From a virus, in the IMG/VR virus record IMGVR_UViG_3300025853_000022, positions 1 to 33,712 of that record: a stretch of 33,712 bases of DNA; one strand, written 5' to 3'. Positions 24,852 to 31,907 of the stretch are shown here, one piece after another. A program made the position numbers and the translations under genes. The notes beneath the pieces were generated by a model that made no database searches, was not told where the DNA came from, and was given only the letters and a program-made list of their open reading frames with translations. Every line of letters starts with the position of its first letter. The stretch's first letter is position 1.

Positions 24852-26930
24852 ATGGGCATATCATTTTCCATACCCGGTTCATCAGCTGCAGAGACAGACA
24901 CGCTAGACACAGTGACAACGCGAGGCGCGACCACGGCGAATTCAGTTCAAGTTGGTGGGCTCAATGTTGCCGGCAACTATGCCTTGCCGACTGCTGACGG
25001 AACCAATGGGCAGGTCTTGACCACAGATGGATCAGGCTCACTATCATTCAGCACAGTGACAACCACAGGAGCCCTTAGTTACAAAGGTAGCTACAACGCG
25101 GCCACGTCTACGCCATCCCTGACCACAGCTCTCAAGGGAGACTTTTATTTGGTAGGTGTGGCGGGCACGTTAGCCGGCGTGTCGTTGAGCGTTGGTGATC
25201 ACATTGTATTTAACCAAAACTCAGCTAACCCTGTTACGTCCGCAATGTTCGATGTGATCGACAACAGCGAAGCCGACACGCTAGACACAGTGACAACGCG
25301 AGGCGCGACCACGGCGAATTCAGTTCAAGTTGGTGGGCTCAATGTTGCCGGTAACTATAACCTGCCCACAGTGGACGGCTCAGCAAATCAGGCCATCACA
25401 ACCAACGGTTCAGGCTCGCTCTCATTCTCCACAGTTCTCACTGATGTAGTTCAAGATTTGACGCCTCAGCTTGGTGGGCCTTTAGACGTGAATGGCCAGA
25501 GCATCACAAGCGCGGCTAATGGTGATATTACACTTGACCCAAATGGAACGGGTGAGGTGATCGCTGGAGCTGATGTTGTGCCTGATGCTGACGCCACACA
25601 TGACCTTGGAGCAGAGGACACGCGGTGGGCTCAGATTCATGGTGAGTTGAATGGGGCCGTTCAATTCAAGGCCAAGAATGATTCAGGTGGAGTCATCAAC
25701 AAGGGCCAAGCCGTTTACATCAAAGGCGTAAGCGGGACGGTTCCAACAGTGGGGCTGGCGCGTGCAAACTCAACGCTGACTATGCCGGCCTTTGGCCTCG
25801 CGTCAAGCTCCGCAAATGATCAAGCGGAGTTGCAGGTAATCACCTTTGGAAACCTCAGCGATTACAACACCACAACTTACAGCCTAGCGCTCAATGATAC
25901 TGTGTATGTGAGCGCGGCTACAGCTGGAGCGCTCACGTCTAGCGCTCCATCTACTGAGGCTAACCTCATCCAGAATATTGGGCGAGTGATTAGAGCTGAC
26001 GCCTCAGCCGGCATCATCAAGGTGGGTGGCGCCGGCAGGAGTAACGCAACTCCTAACCTCAATGATGGTCAGATCTTCAAGGGCAACGCGAGCAATCAAG
26101 CAGAGTCAGTGGCGCTCTCCTCTATCGGGCTTAGTTCATTCAACAATGACTTGGGCTTGGCAACCGTCGCGACCACAGGAGCTTATAGCGACCTGAGCGG
26201 AACACCAACGCTAGGCACAGCGGCCTCTCAAGATGTCGGCACGAGCGCCTCAAATGTGGTCCAGCTGGACGGGAGCGCCAGGCTTCCCGCTGTAGATGGA
26301 AGTCAGCTAACGAACCTACCAAGCGCTAGTGCCGCATCTGAGACAGTGGCGGGAGTGATTGAGATTGCAACAAACGCTGAGGCTGGAGCAGGAGCAGCGA
26401 CGGATAAAGCGTTGGTGCCTAGCAACGTGAGCTCACTCGCGTTGTCAAGCTCTCAGGTGTCAGGCTTGGCGACCGTCGCGACCTCAGGCGCCTACAGCGA
26501 TTTGAGCGGAACACCAACGCTAGGCACAGCGGCCTCTCAAGATGTCGGCACGAGCGCCTCAAATGTGGTCCAGCTGGACGGGAGCGCCAGGCTTCCCGCT
26601 GTAGACGGCTCACAGCTTACCAACCTGCCAAGCGCTAGCGCGCCAAATGTGACGGCGGCCTCACCGGGCGCGGCCTACACAATCACCACGCATGCAGGAA
26701 TTGAAGAAATCTATCTGCTGACACCTAGCGCCAGCGTCGCGGTCAATCTCCCTGCAGCTAGTGCGGCTGGGTCGGGATTCAAATACAATATTAAGAATCT
26801 GTCGGGCACCTACAGCCTTACCCTCACCCCAGCATCTGGGACGATTGACGGCGCGTCTACACATGTCATCGATGTGCAATTTGAGTCTATCACTATTGTC
26901 AGTGATGGCACGAATTACCATATTATTTAA
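24852..26930 (+). CDS. Tail fibre protein with internal repeats
   Basis: A 692-residue, Ala/Ser/Thr/Gly-rich protein with an AAGGAG ribosome site. It contains two copies of a TLDTVTTRGATTANSVQVGG block (near residues 16 and 142) and two nearly identical SGTPTLGTAASQDVGTSASN blocks (near 448 and 551), each followed by VVQLDGSARLPAVDGSQLTN. Repeated short beta segments of this kind are typical of trimeric fibres. The last 70 residues (AAYTITTHAGIEEIYLLTPS to TNYHII) look like a beta-structured tip. It probably binds the host surface. The DNA repeats could recombine and change fibre length. Confidence 0.75.
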   Translation: MGISFSIPGSSAAETDTLDTVTTRGATTANSVQVGGLNVAGNYALPTADGTNGQVLTTDGSGSLSFSTVTTTGALSYKGSYNAATSTPSLTTALKGDFYLVGVAGTLAGVSLSVGDHIVFNQNSANPVTSAMFDVIDNSEADTLDTVTTRGATTANSVQVGGLNVAGNYNLPTVDGSANQAITTNGSGSLSFSTVLTDVVQDLTPQLGGPLDVNGQSITSAANGDITLDPNGTGEVIAGADVVPDADATHDLGAEDTRWAQIHGELNGAVQFKAKNDSGGVINKGQAVYIKGVSGTVPTVGLARANSTLTMPAFGLASSSANDQAELQVITFGNLSDYNTTTYSLALNDTVYVSAATAGALTSSAPSTEANLIQNIGRVIRADASAGIIKVGGAGRSNATPNLNDGQIFKGNASNQAESVALSSIGLSSFNNDLGLATVATTGAYSDLSGTPTLGTAASQDVGTSASNVVQLDGSARLPAVDGSQLTNLPSASAASETVAGVIEIATNAEAGAGAATDKALVPSNVSSLALSSSQVSGLATVATSGAYSDLSGTPTLGTAASQDVGTSASNVVQLDGSARLPAVDGSQLTNLPSASAPNVTAASPGAAYTITTHAGIEEIYLLTPSASVAVNLPAASAAGSGFKYNIKNLSGTYSLTLTPASGTIDGASTHVIDVQFESITIVSDGTNYHII
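24897..24973 (+). repeat. Fibre gene repeat A, copy 1 (copy 2 at 25275-25351)
   Basis: Seventy-seven bases are identical at 24897-24973 and 25275-25351, 378 bases apart (126 codons). The match continues for six more bases after one difference. The distance is in frame. Identity at the DNA level, not only in protein, points to a recent duplication or to gene conversion. Confidence 0.85.
26194..26296 (+). repeat. Fibre gene repeat B, copy 1 (copy 2 at 26503-26605)
   Basis: One hundred and three bases are identical at 26194-26296 and 26503-26605, 309 bases apart (103 codons, in frame). Flanking codons encode the same residues with different third bases, so only the core looks recently homogenised. 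Recombination between copies would delete or add 103 residues. Confidence 0.85.
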
Positions 26931-26941
26931 GGGCTTAAACG

Positions 26942-27418
26942 ATGACATATCCTTTAGGGCTTCGGGCGATCCCGAAAAAAACGCGCATGCACGAACTTAC
27001 GCTGAGTAGCTCACAGACCGTTAACTCAGGCGATGTGATCAAGTTCGATACGTTGCGCTCAACGTCAAGCGGTGGTGTATCGAATAACTCGACCACTGGT
27101 GAGATTACGCTATCTAGTAGCTACCGTTACACGCTTATAGCGTCGCTCGACGTGAGTCGCGCTTCCATCACAAACTCGGTGCGCGTGGCGTGGTTTGACG
27201 GCGCTACAGAACTCGTTGCATCAACCGGCGGCTATGCCGCGACATGGACTTATCACGCGAGCAGCGCCACGAATAACCTGACTAATAACACAATGCAGGC
27301 GTGGTATGTTCCCGCGGGAGCTCCTGCTAGTCCAGTAACATTGAAGGTCTTTGATGTGGGCAATAACAGCACTATCAACACGTCGATGAGCGTTCTAGTT
27401 ATTGAAACGGAGGTGTAA
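26942..27418 (+). CDS. Small beta-sandwich protein, possible receptor-contact subunit
   Basis: A 158-residue Thr/Ser/Asn-rich protein with regular strands (TLSSSQTVNSGDVIKFDTLR, GEITLSSSYRYTLIASLDVS, PVTLKVFDVGNN then MSVLVIETEV), similar in outline to C1q/TNF-like trimeric domains at fibre tips. No strong ribosome site is seen. Arginine codons are all CGN and Ser TCG is frequent, unlike the AGA/AGG-rich genes around it, so it may have been acquired. It shares outline with the 160-residue protein at 27837. Confidence 0.6.
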   Translation: MTYPLGLRAIPKKTRMHELTLSSSQTVNSGDVIKFDTLRSTSSGGVSNNSTTGEITLSSSYRYTLIASLDVSRASITNSVRVAWFDGATELVASTGGYAATWTYHASSATNNLTNNTMQAWYVPAGAPASPVTLKVFDVGNNSTINTSMSVLVIETEV

Positions 27419-27420
27419 CA

Positions 27421-27840
27421 ATGACTTATAAGCCTGCATCCGCGCCACTCACTAACCCTTTTTGGATCGCGAGCAGAAGCACATCACAACAACTGCCATC
27501 AGTCCCAAACGACTTCAGCGCCAACACGTTCACAAATTGCACCGAAGCGACAACATCAGGGCGAGCGCTCACGACTACTAAAGCGTTCTGTGTCGGTGAA
27601 TTGAGGGTTCAGGGAGACCCCGATTATAATCTCTTTGATACAGGCATAGCGGGTGGGGGTATCACTCAGATTTCGCAGGGATACCAAGTACGCAGCAATG
27701 GAGCTGGCTCGGTGCTGACAGACGATGCGTGTTATGGCACAGCGGAAAAGAATTCGGAAATACGTATTCGTGCGCTAGATGGTTCGACAGCCGACACGTC
27801 AGCGGGAGAGCTTAGGATTTTAGGAGTTAGGACTAAATGA
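27421..27840 (+). CDS. Unknown virion-associated protein
   Basis: A 139-residue protein with a good GGAGGTGTAACA site, two bases after the preceding gene. It is Thr/Ser/Gly-rich with a few Cys residues (TNCTEATT, KAFCVGELR, DDACYGT) that might form disulphides outside the cell. The same MTY start begins the two adjacent genes (MTYPL, MTYKP, MTYVA). No family is recognised. Confidence 0.58.
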   Translation: MTYKPASAPLTNPFWIASRSTSQQLPSVPNDFSANTFTNCTEATTSGRALTTTKAFCVGELRVQGDPDYNLFDTGIAGGGITQISQGYQVRSNGAGSVLTDDACYGTAEKNSEIRIRALDGSTADTSAGELRILGVRTK

Positions 27841-28319
27841 CATACGTTGCAAGTATCCAGCAAATCACAGAGATTCAGTCTTCTGTCATTAACTGCCAAA
27901 CTCCAAGCTCTGCCGCCGTCAATGGTGTTTTCTCGCTATCGGGTACCCCCACACCAAACTCATCAATCTCATCAAATAGCTTAGTCCTCAGCGCGGGGCA
28001 TCATTTTTACTTAGAGGCTTCGGTCTTGGTGCAGAATTCTGGCACGAATGGTGCCCTAGAGTGGTCTTTTCACGATGGCTCTTCGTTCATCGGTCAGGAA
28101 GGGTTCATGAATTTTGCCACTTCGTTTGGCGGCGTGTCGCGGGTGAGCCGAAGGGTTGCGCGTGCGCTGATCACAGATACAGGGTCTGATCAGACGGTAG
28201 ATTGTCGAATCAAGAGCTTATCAGGTAGTGGCTGGAATATGACCGTCACAGCAACAGGGATCTCGACTTTTAACTATGTGGGTTATCCTAGTCTTAGGAT
28301 CTGGGAGGTCAAAGCGTGA
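27837..28319 (+). CDS. Second small beta-sandwich protein
   Basis: A 160-residue protein whose ATG overlaps the previous stop, with TAGGAG upstream. Its order of strands (SLVLSAGHHFYLEASVLVQN, ALEWSFHDGSSFIG, MTVTATGISTFNYVGYPSLR) parallels the 158-residue protein at 26942, including a WFDG/SFHDG-like motif in mid-protein (VAWFDGATEL and WSFHDGSSFI). The two may be distant paralogues forming separate fibre tips or alternative adhesins. No family is certain. Confidence 0.6.
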   Translation: MTYVASIQQITEIQSSVINCQTPSSAAVNGVFSLSGTPTPNSSISSNSLVLSAGHHFYLEASVLVQNSGTNGALEWSFHDGSSFIGQEGFMNFATSFGGVSRVSRRVARALITDTGSDQTVDCRIKSLSGSGWNMTVTATGISTFNYVGYPSLRIWEVKA

Positions 28320-28663
28320 ATCTTAGAAACAGAGACGCTGGGCCTGTGGTGGCAGGGCTGCATCCCGGCGGCCTGATCGCTGGCGTGATAGTCTTGGCTA
28401 TGCTCTCTTATGCGTGGGGAGTTTACGCTGGCTCATCGAAAAGCGAGGCCATCCACAAGGCCAGAGAGGCTGAGTGGACTATCGAGCTCAGCAACCTCAA
28501 GGCCACGATTCACGAGCTCCAAGCTGAGCGAGTCAGCGCCAAGGTTCAAGCAGCTGCTGACTCAGTGCTTGACTGTGAAGCGGTCTGTGCTGAAGAGGTG
28601 GCTAACGCGCTAGCGATCACCACAGAGCTACTCTGTGATCGACCGTGGGAGAAGAAGCTATGA
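28316..28663 (+). CDS. Rz-like inner membrane spanin candidate
   Basis: A 115-residue protein starting at GTG, which overlaps the preceding stop and has GGGAGGTC ahead. It has one N-terminal membrane helix (GGLIAGVIVLAMLSYAWGVY) followed by a charged helical stretch (REAEWTIELSNLKATIHELQ and onward). This is the layout of Rz-type i-spanins. Its C-terminal end holds three Cys residues (LDCEAVC, LLCDR). No outer-membrane lipoprotein partner was found in or beside it, so the assignment is tentative. Confidence 0.55.
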   Translation: MNLRNRDAGPVVAGLHPGGLIAGVIVLAMLSYAWGVYAGSSKSEAIHKAREAEWTIELSNLKATIHELQAERVSAKVQAAADSVLDCEAVCAEEVANALAITTELLCDRPWEKKL

Positions 28664-29097
28664 ACCTCCTCTGGCTGATTCCTTGGACGATCTATGGAGC
28701 CGCTAATGAGATCATCATGGGCGAGCATGAAGACCCCATTGTAGCTGCGCGCATTGAGTTGACAGACCACCGAGACCCATTGATGGCGATCCCTGTTAGA
28801 GATTGGGTTCGGCTCAAACGGCGAGCGGAGAGCGCTTTAGGCTATTGCGACTCATCAATCCAGGCCGCCGTCAAGAGCGCTCATGAGCAGTGCTTGATTG
28901 AGATTGGTCAGGCTGTGAGCATGCAGGAGCAGAGCACAGCAGACTCTCAACAGATGATTGCCGCTCTTCAGCTCAGCCTTGATTTGAGGCGTGAGGAGCT
29001 CCAAGCGGCTAGGGCCACTGCTGAGACGATGACTTGGGTTTCCATAGGTGTGGGCGCTGTGGCGCTCACCTCAACTCTGCTTTGGGTTACTAAGTAG
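28660..29097 (+). CDS. Membrane protein with helical middle, lysis-region
   Basis: With the ATG at 28660 (GGGAGAAGAAG ahead, overlapping the previous stop) the protein has 145 residues. A hydrophobic N-terminus (MNLLWLIPWTIYGAANEIIM) and a C-terminal membrane helix (WVSIGVGAVALTSTLLWVTK) flank a long charged helix with a coiled-coil look. It could span the periplasm between two membranes or be a tail-anchored partner of the upstream protein. No lipobox is seen. Its last 27 bases overlap the convergent gene at 29071. Confidence 0.55.
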   Translation: MNLLWLIPWTIYGAANEIIMGEHEDPIVAARIELTDHRDPLMAIPVRDWVRLKRRAESALGYCDSSIQAAVKSAHEQCLIEIGQAVSMQEQSTADSQQMIAALQLSLDLRREELQAARATAETMTWVSIGVGAVALTSTLLWVTK

Positions 29098-29583
29098 AGC
29101 GCGGCGTTTGTGGTACTGCTCACGCCAATACTGCCTGACAGCCTCGATCTGTTCGGCGCTCATGGCGGCTCTTTTTCGCCGGCGATATTCTCTTTGGTAT
29201 TGGCGGCGAGCCTCTAGCTCTTCCTCGCTCATGCTCAGTAGCTTGAGCTTGCGATAGACTCTTTCGTCCTCGCGTTGCTCTTCAGTCATGTTGGCTCTAC
29301 GCTCGCGGTCATATTCGCGCTTATATTGGCGCATAGCCTCACGCTGTGTAGGTGTCATGTTGGCGTACCATTGGCGCTGATATTCACGCTTAGCCTCTCG
29401 CTGTTCTTCAGTCATCTGCCTTCTCTTTTCATTTTGTTCTTTGCGCTCCTGCTCGCTCATTTGGGCGCGTCTTTGGCGCTGGCGCTCGACCTTGGCTTTA
29501 CGTTGCTCCGGTGTCATCCTTGCATAGTGAAGGCGCGCATATTGACGATTACGCTCTTTCTCGGCTTCGAGATCTTCAGTCAT
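29071..29583 (-). CDS. Highly charged helical repeat protein 2
   Basis: A 170-residue protein made almost entirely of Arg, Lys, Glu, Gln and Tyr in helical repeats of about 19-23 residues. Each begins with a Met-Thr/Ser-x-Glu-Gln step (RMTPEQRKAKVERQRQRR, QMTEEQREAKREYQRQWY, NMTEEQREDERVYRKLK, AMSAEQIEAVRQYWREQ). The design recalls STPR-type DNA-binding repeats, but the unit is shorter. No catalytic or membrane segment is present. The ATG overlaps the end of repeat protein 1. It is the last gene of the leftward operon, and its stop lies inside the convergent rightward gene. Nucleic-acid binding is inferred from charge. Confidence 0.72.
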   Translation of the reverse strand: MTEDLEAEKERNRQYARLHYARMTPEQRKAKVERQRQRRAQMSEQERKEQNEKRRQMTEEQREAKREYQRQWYANMTPTQREAMRQYKREYDRERRANMTEEQREDERVYRKLKLLSMSEEELEARRQYQREYRRRKRAAMSAEQIEAVRQYWREQYHKRRALLSNPKQS

Positions 29584-30352
29584 CTGCCTTCTCTTTTCTT
29601 TTGTGGTACTGCTTGCGCCTATATTCGCGCTGATATTCGCGCTGATATTCGCGCCAGGCCTCTAGCTGTTCGGGAGTCATGTTGGCGTACCATTGGCGCC
29701 GATATTCACGCTTAGCCTCTAGCTGTTCGGGAGTCATGTTGGCGCGCCACTTGCGGTCATGCTCACGCTTAGCCTCTCGCTGTTCGGGAGTCATGTTCGC
29801 GCGCCACTTGCGCCTATATTCGCGCTCAGCCTCTCGCTGTTCGGGAGTCATGTTGGCGCGGCGCTTGCGCTTATATTCGCGCTCAGCCTCTCGCTGTTCG
29901 GGAGTCATGTTGGCGCGCCACTTGCGCTGATATTCGCGCCTAGCCTCTAGCTGTTCGGGAGTCATGTTGGCGCGGCGCTTGCGCTTATATTCGCGCTCAG
30001 CCTCTCGCTGTTGTCGGTGATATTCCCTCTGTTGAGCGTAATAAGCGGCACGCTCCTCTTCACTCATATTGGCGATCTTTTCCCGGCGTGACTGGCGCCT
30101 CTTCGCTCGCCTCTGCTCTTGCTCTTCAGGGCTCAGGCTCTGCCAGTAGAGGCGTTGTTGTAGCGCCATCATTCTTCGATCCTCATCAGTCCGATTAGCA
30201 GCATATTGACGTTGCCTCATCTTGTGGCGCTCGCGGTAAGCATCCAGCTCTTCTGGCGTCATTCGAGCTCTACGCTTGCGCTGATACTCTCTGTGATAGG
30301 CTCGCCGTCTCTCAGCCTGTTCCTCTTCAGTGTATATCTTGTGGCGTCCCAT
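29576..30352 (-). CDS. Highly charged helical repeat protein 1
   Basis: A 258-residue protein. The N-terminus (MGRHKIYTEEEQAERRRAYH) leads into repeats whose core unit is 19 residues, ANMTPEQREAEREYKRKRR. Six copies near residues 125-240 are almost perfect, with more diverged ones before them. Predicted structure is one long, very basic and acidic helix with a regular Met-Thr-Pro-Glu break. It lacks Cys and has no hydrophobic core, so it may bind nucleic acid or fold on a partner. The ATG overlaps the stop of the RecT-like gene (TGATG), so it is probably translationally coupled to it. This links it to recombination or DNA packaging by context only. Confidence 0.75.
   Translation of the reverse strand: MGRHKIYTEEEQAERRRAYHREYQRKRRARMTPEELDAYRERHKMRQRQYAANRTDEDRRMMALQQRLYWQSLSPEEQEQRRAKRRQSRREKIANMSEEERAAYYAQQREYHRQQREAEREYKRKRRANMTPEQLEARREYQRKWRANMTPEQREAEREYKRKRRANMTPEQREAEREYRRKWRANMTPEQREAKREHDRKWRANMTPEQLEAKREYRRQWYANMTPEQLEAWREYQREYQREYRRKQYHKRKEKADD
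29666..30007 (-). repeat. 57-bp tandem repeat inside repeat protein 1
   Basis: The marker CTGTTCGGGAGTCATGTT (plus strand) recurs at 29666, 29723, 29780, 29837, 29894 and 29951, exactly 57 bases apart, so each unit encodes 19 residues. Variation between units lies mainly at the charged or aromatic positions. Copy number could change by slippage or by RecT-type annealing. Confidence 0.9.
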
Positions 30353-31497
30353 CAGGAGGCTGAGCCCATCTCCATGTCATCATCGAGGATCGATTGAACA
30401 TAGTCAAAGGCCGTCCAGTCCATGGGGTTCATCTTCTTGAGGACATTTAAAGCCACCTCTCTGCGATCCTTATCTTTGATCATCTCGCTAAGCTTGAGCG
30501 TCTCCATGAAGGCGCCACAGGGGAGGCGTGGCCCAAGGTGCTGGACGCTCAAAAACTTGGTCAGTGGTAGCTGATCCCATAGTGCTCTGTGGATGGGCTC
30601 AACCTCTCTCATGGAGCCATTGAACCAATGCTGAGAGATGGAGTTATCCATGAGTGCATGAGGAGCACAGCGAGAGTAGAAGAGCGCCTCTCTCTGTTGA
30701 GGAGTTAGCGAGGTTGGAGACTCCACCGTTTCACTGATGAAGGCCACAGCGTCCTCAAGGTTTACTCCCCATGAGCGACAGGCCTTTGTCAGCGCGTCAT
30801 CACTGCTCCAATCATACAGCCTGTTGGGCTCTGGCTGTGACTGTGGCGGCTGTGACTGTGGCGGCTCTGACTGCTGAGGAGCTCGCTGAGATTGCTGAGG
30901 AGCTCGCTGAGATTGCTGAGGAGCTCGCTGAGACTGAGGTGGCCTAGATGGTAGGTCAGTGCCAAGAGCATGAGCTGTGATCACATCTCTCTCATGGTCG
31001 CTCATTGATGTGTTATCAGCGATCTCATCAGCAGAGTATACCCCACTCACTGCATCTGGAAAGGTGGCCCGAAGCCCTAGGGTGAGCGCTCGGGCTCTCA
31101 GCATCTGCTGAGGCATCTGTTGCCAGTTTCGGTTTCTCGTGAGCCCTTGTTGTTGGGCCATCTGAATCGTGAAGCTGTACGTATGGACAATCTCATCAGG
31201 CTCATCTGTACGAGCCATCTCAAGAGAGCAGACCTCAGCGCTCCACTCTGTAATTCGCAGATAACGGCAAAGGCCTGAGCGTCTGCATATGCCGGCCATA
31301 GCGTCTGCGTTAAGCGTTGGCTTGCCCTTCAGGACATAGCCTTGAGTCATGGTTAAGCCAAGATCGCCTCCAAAGTGATGGCCGAAGGCAGCGTGAAGCT
31401 GGAGCAGATCCATGGGCTTGCCGTTGCTTAATAGGTTGCTCATATCGAGCGCCTCTTGTACTGAGGCTGGATTCCATATAGAAGTCTTAGTTGTCAT
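30352..31497 (-). CDS. RecT-like single-strand annealing protein
   Basis: A 381-residue protein with AAGGTCACACC before the ATG. Residues 15-165 follow the RecT family: LDMSNLLSNGKPMDLL, GLTMTQGYVLKGKPTLNADA, MAGICRRSGLCRYLRITEWS, SFTIQMAQQQGLTRNRNWQQ, then MLRARALTLGLRATFPDAVS and GVYSADEI. It should anneal complementary single strands during phage recombination. Residues 185-225 are a low-complexity SQRAPQQ/Pro linker made of 21-bp DNA repeats. Residues 226-381 form a separate helical domain not seen in short RecT proteins. No exonuclease partner gene was found beside it. SSB at 1868 would be its working partner. Confidence 0.85.
   Translation of the reverse strand: MTTKTSIWNPASVQEALDMSNLLSNGKPMDLLQLHAAFGHHFGGDLGLTMTQGYVLKGKPTLNADAMAGICRRSGLCRYLRITEWSAEVCSLEMARTDEPDEIVHTYSFTIQMAQQQGLTRNRNWQQMPQQMLRARALTLGLRATFPDAVSGVYSADEIADNTSMSDHERDVITAHALGTDLPSRPPQSQRAPQQSQRAPQQSQRAPQQSEPPQSQPPQSQPEPNRLYDWSSDDALTKACRSWGVNLEDAVAFISETVESPTSLTPQQREALFYSRCAPHALMDNSISQHWFNGSMREVEPIHRALWDQLPLTKFLSVQHLGPRLPCGAFMETLKLSEMIKDKDRREVALNVLKKMNPMDWTAFDYVQSILDDDMEMGSAS
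30872..30934 (-). repeat. 21-bp tandem repeat in the RecT-like linker
   Basis: Three tandem 21-bp units start at 30872, 30893 and 30914. They encode the SQRAPQQ heptapeptide three times, and the adjoining Pro/Ser/Gln stretch continues the same flavour. The linker probably sets the distance between the annealing core and the C-terminal domain. Length may vary between relatives. Confidence 0.85.
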
Positions 31498-31541
31498 GGT
31501 GTGACCTTATCGGGTTGTTGTTAGGGTGATCGGGTTCTGTT

Positions 31542-31802
31542 TCAATGACCTGATAGGGTCATCATCTTTTGTTGGTTGGTTGGTGACTGGCACCACTGCG
31601 AGGCCCTTTGGCCTCCTGTCAATTGTAGCGTGTTGGGGACAGCTCTAGCGGCCTTTAGGCAATCGTGATGAGCCTTGCGCTGGTGGTGTGTTCCGTAGGT
31701 GTCGATGAGGAAGTAGCCGAGAATTGAGGCGGCTACCCACACGGCCAAAGGTATGAGCATGAAGCGTTCAGCCTCTCTGTTCTCTTCTCTTGTGAGCATC
31801 AT
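31542..31802 (-). CDS. Small membrane protein, unknown function
   Basis: An 86-residue protein. The start is at 31802 with AGGA nine bases ahead; the next Met is one codon in. A charged N-terminus (MMLTREENREAERF) is followed by one membrane helix (MLIPLAVWVAASILGYFLI). The tail is His- and Gln-rich with Cys (HHQRKAHHDC) and probably lies outside or in the cytoplasm. It lies between the duplicated-domain gene and recT, so it belongs to the leftward early operon. It could be an exclusion-type or host-modifying protein, but nothing here shows this. Confidence 0.6.
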   Translation of the reverse strand: MMLTREENREAERFMLIPLAVWVAASILGYFLIDTYGTHHQRKAHHDCLKAARAVPNTLQLTGGQRASQWCQSPTNQQKMMTLSGH

Positions 31803-31841
31803 GATGAAGTCCTGGTTGGTGGTTGGGTTTGGTCTGGCTGG

Positions 31842-31898
31842 CTAGAGGAGCTCAGCGAGACACATCAAGGTATAGATGATAATGAATAGTATGGTCAT
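31842..31898 (-). CDS. Possible 18-residue hydrophobic peptide
   Basis: A short frame encodes MTILFIIIYTLMCLAELL, a single membrane helix. It starts ten bases after the stop of the 210-residue gene, in the same operon. No clear ribosome site is seen (CCCCAACCC upstream), so translation would depend on coupling. Reported because small hydrophobic peptides are often missed. Low confidence. Confidence 0.25.
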   Translation of the reverse strand: MTILFIIIYTLMCLAELL

Positions 31899-31907
31899 GG
31901 GTTGGGG

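Noticed and set aside
29275-29930. Rightward hydrophobic frames opposite the repeat proteins
   Set aside because: They mirror the charged repeat genes on the other strand, have no ribosome sites, and their repeats are a by-product of the 57-bp units.
30352-31497. Reading the linker repeats as a mobile element or phase-variation switch
   Set aside because: Units are 21 bp and in frame, so length change would not switch the gene off, and no terminal repeats or transposase are present.
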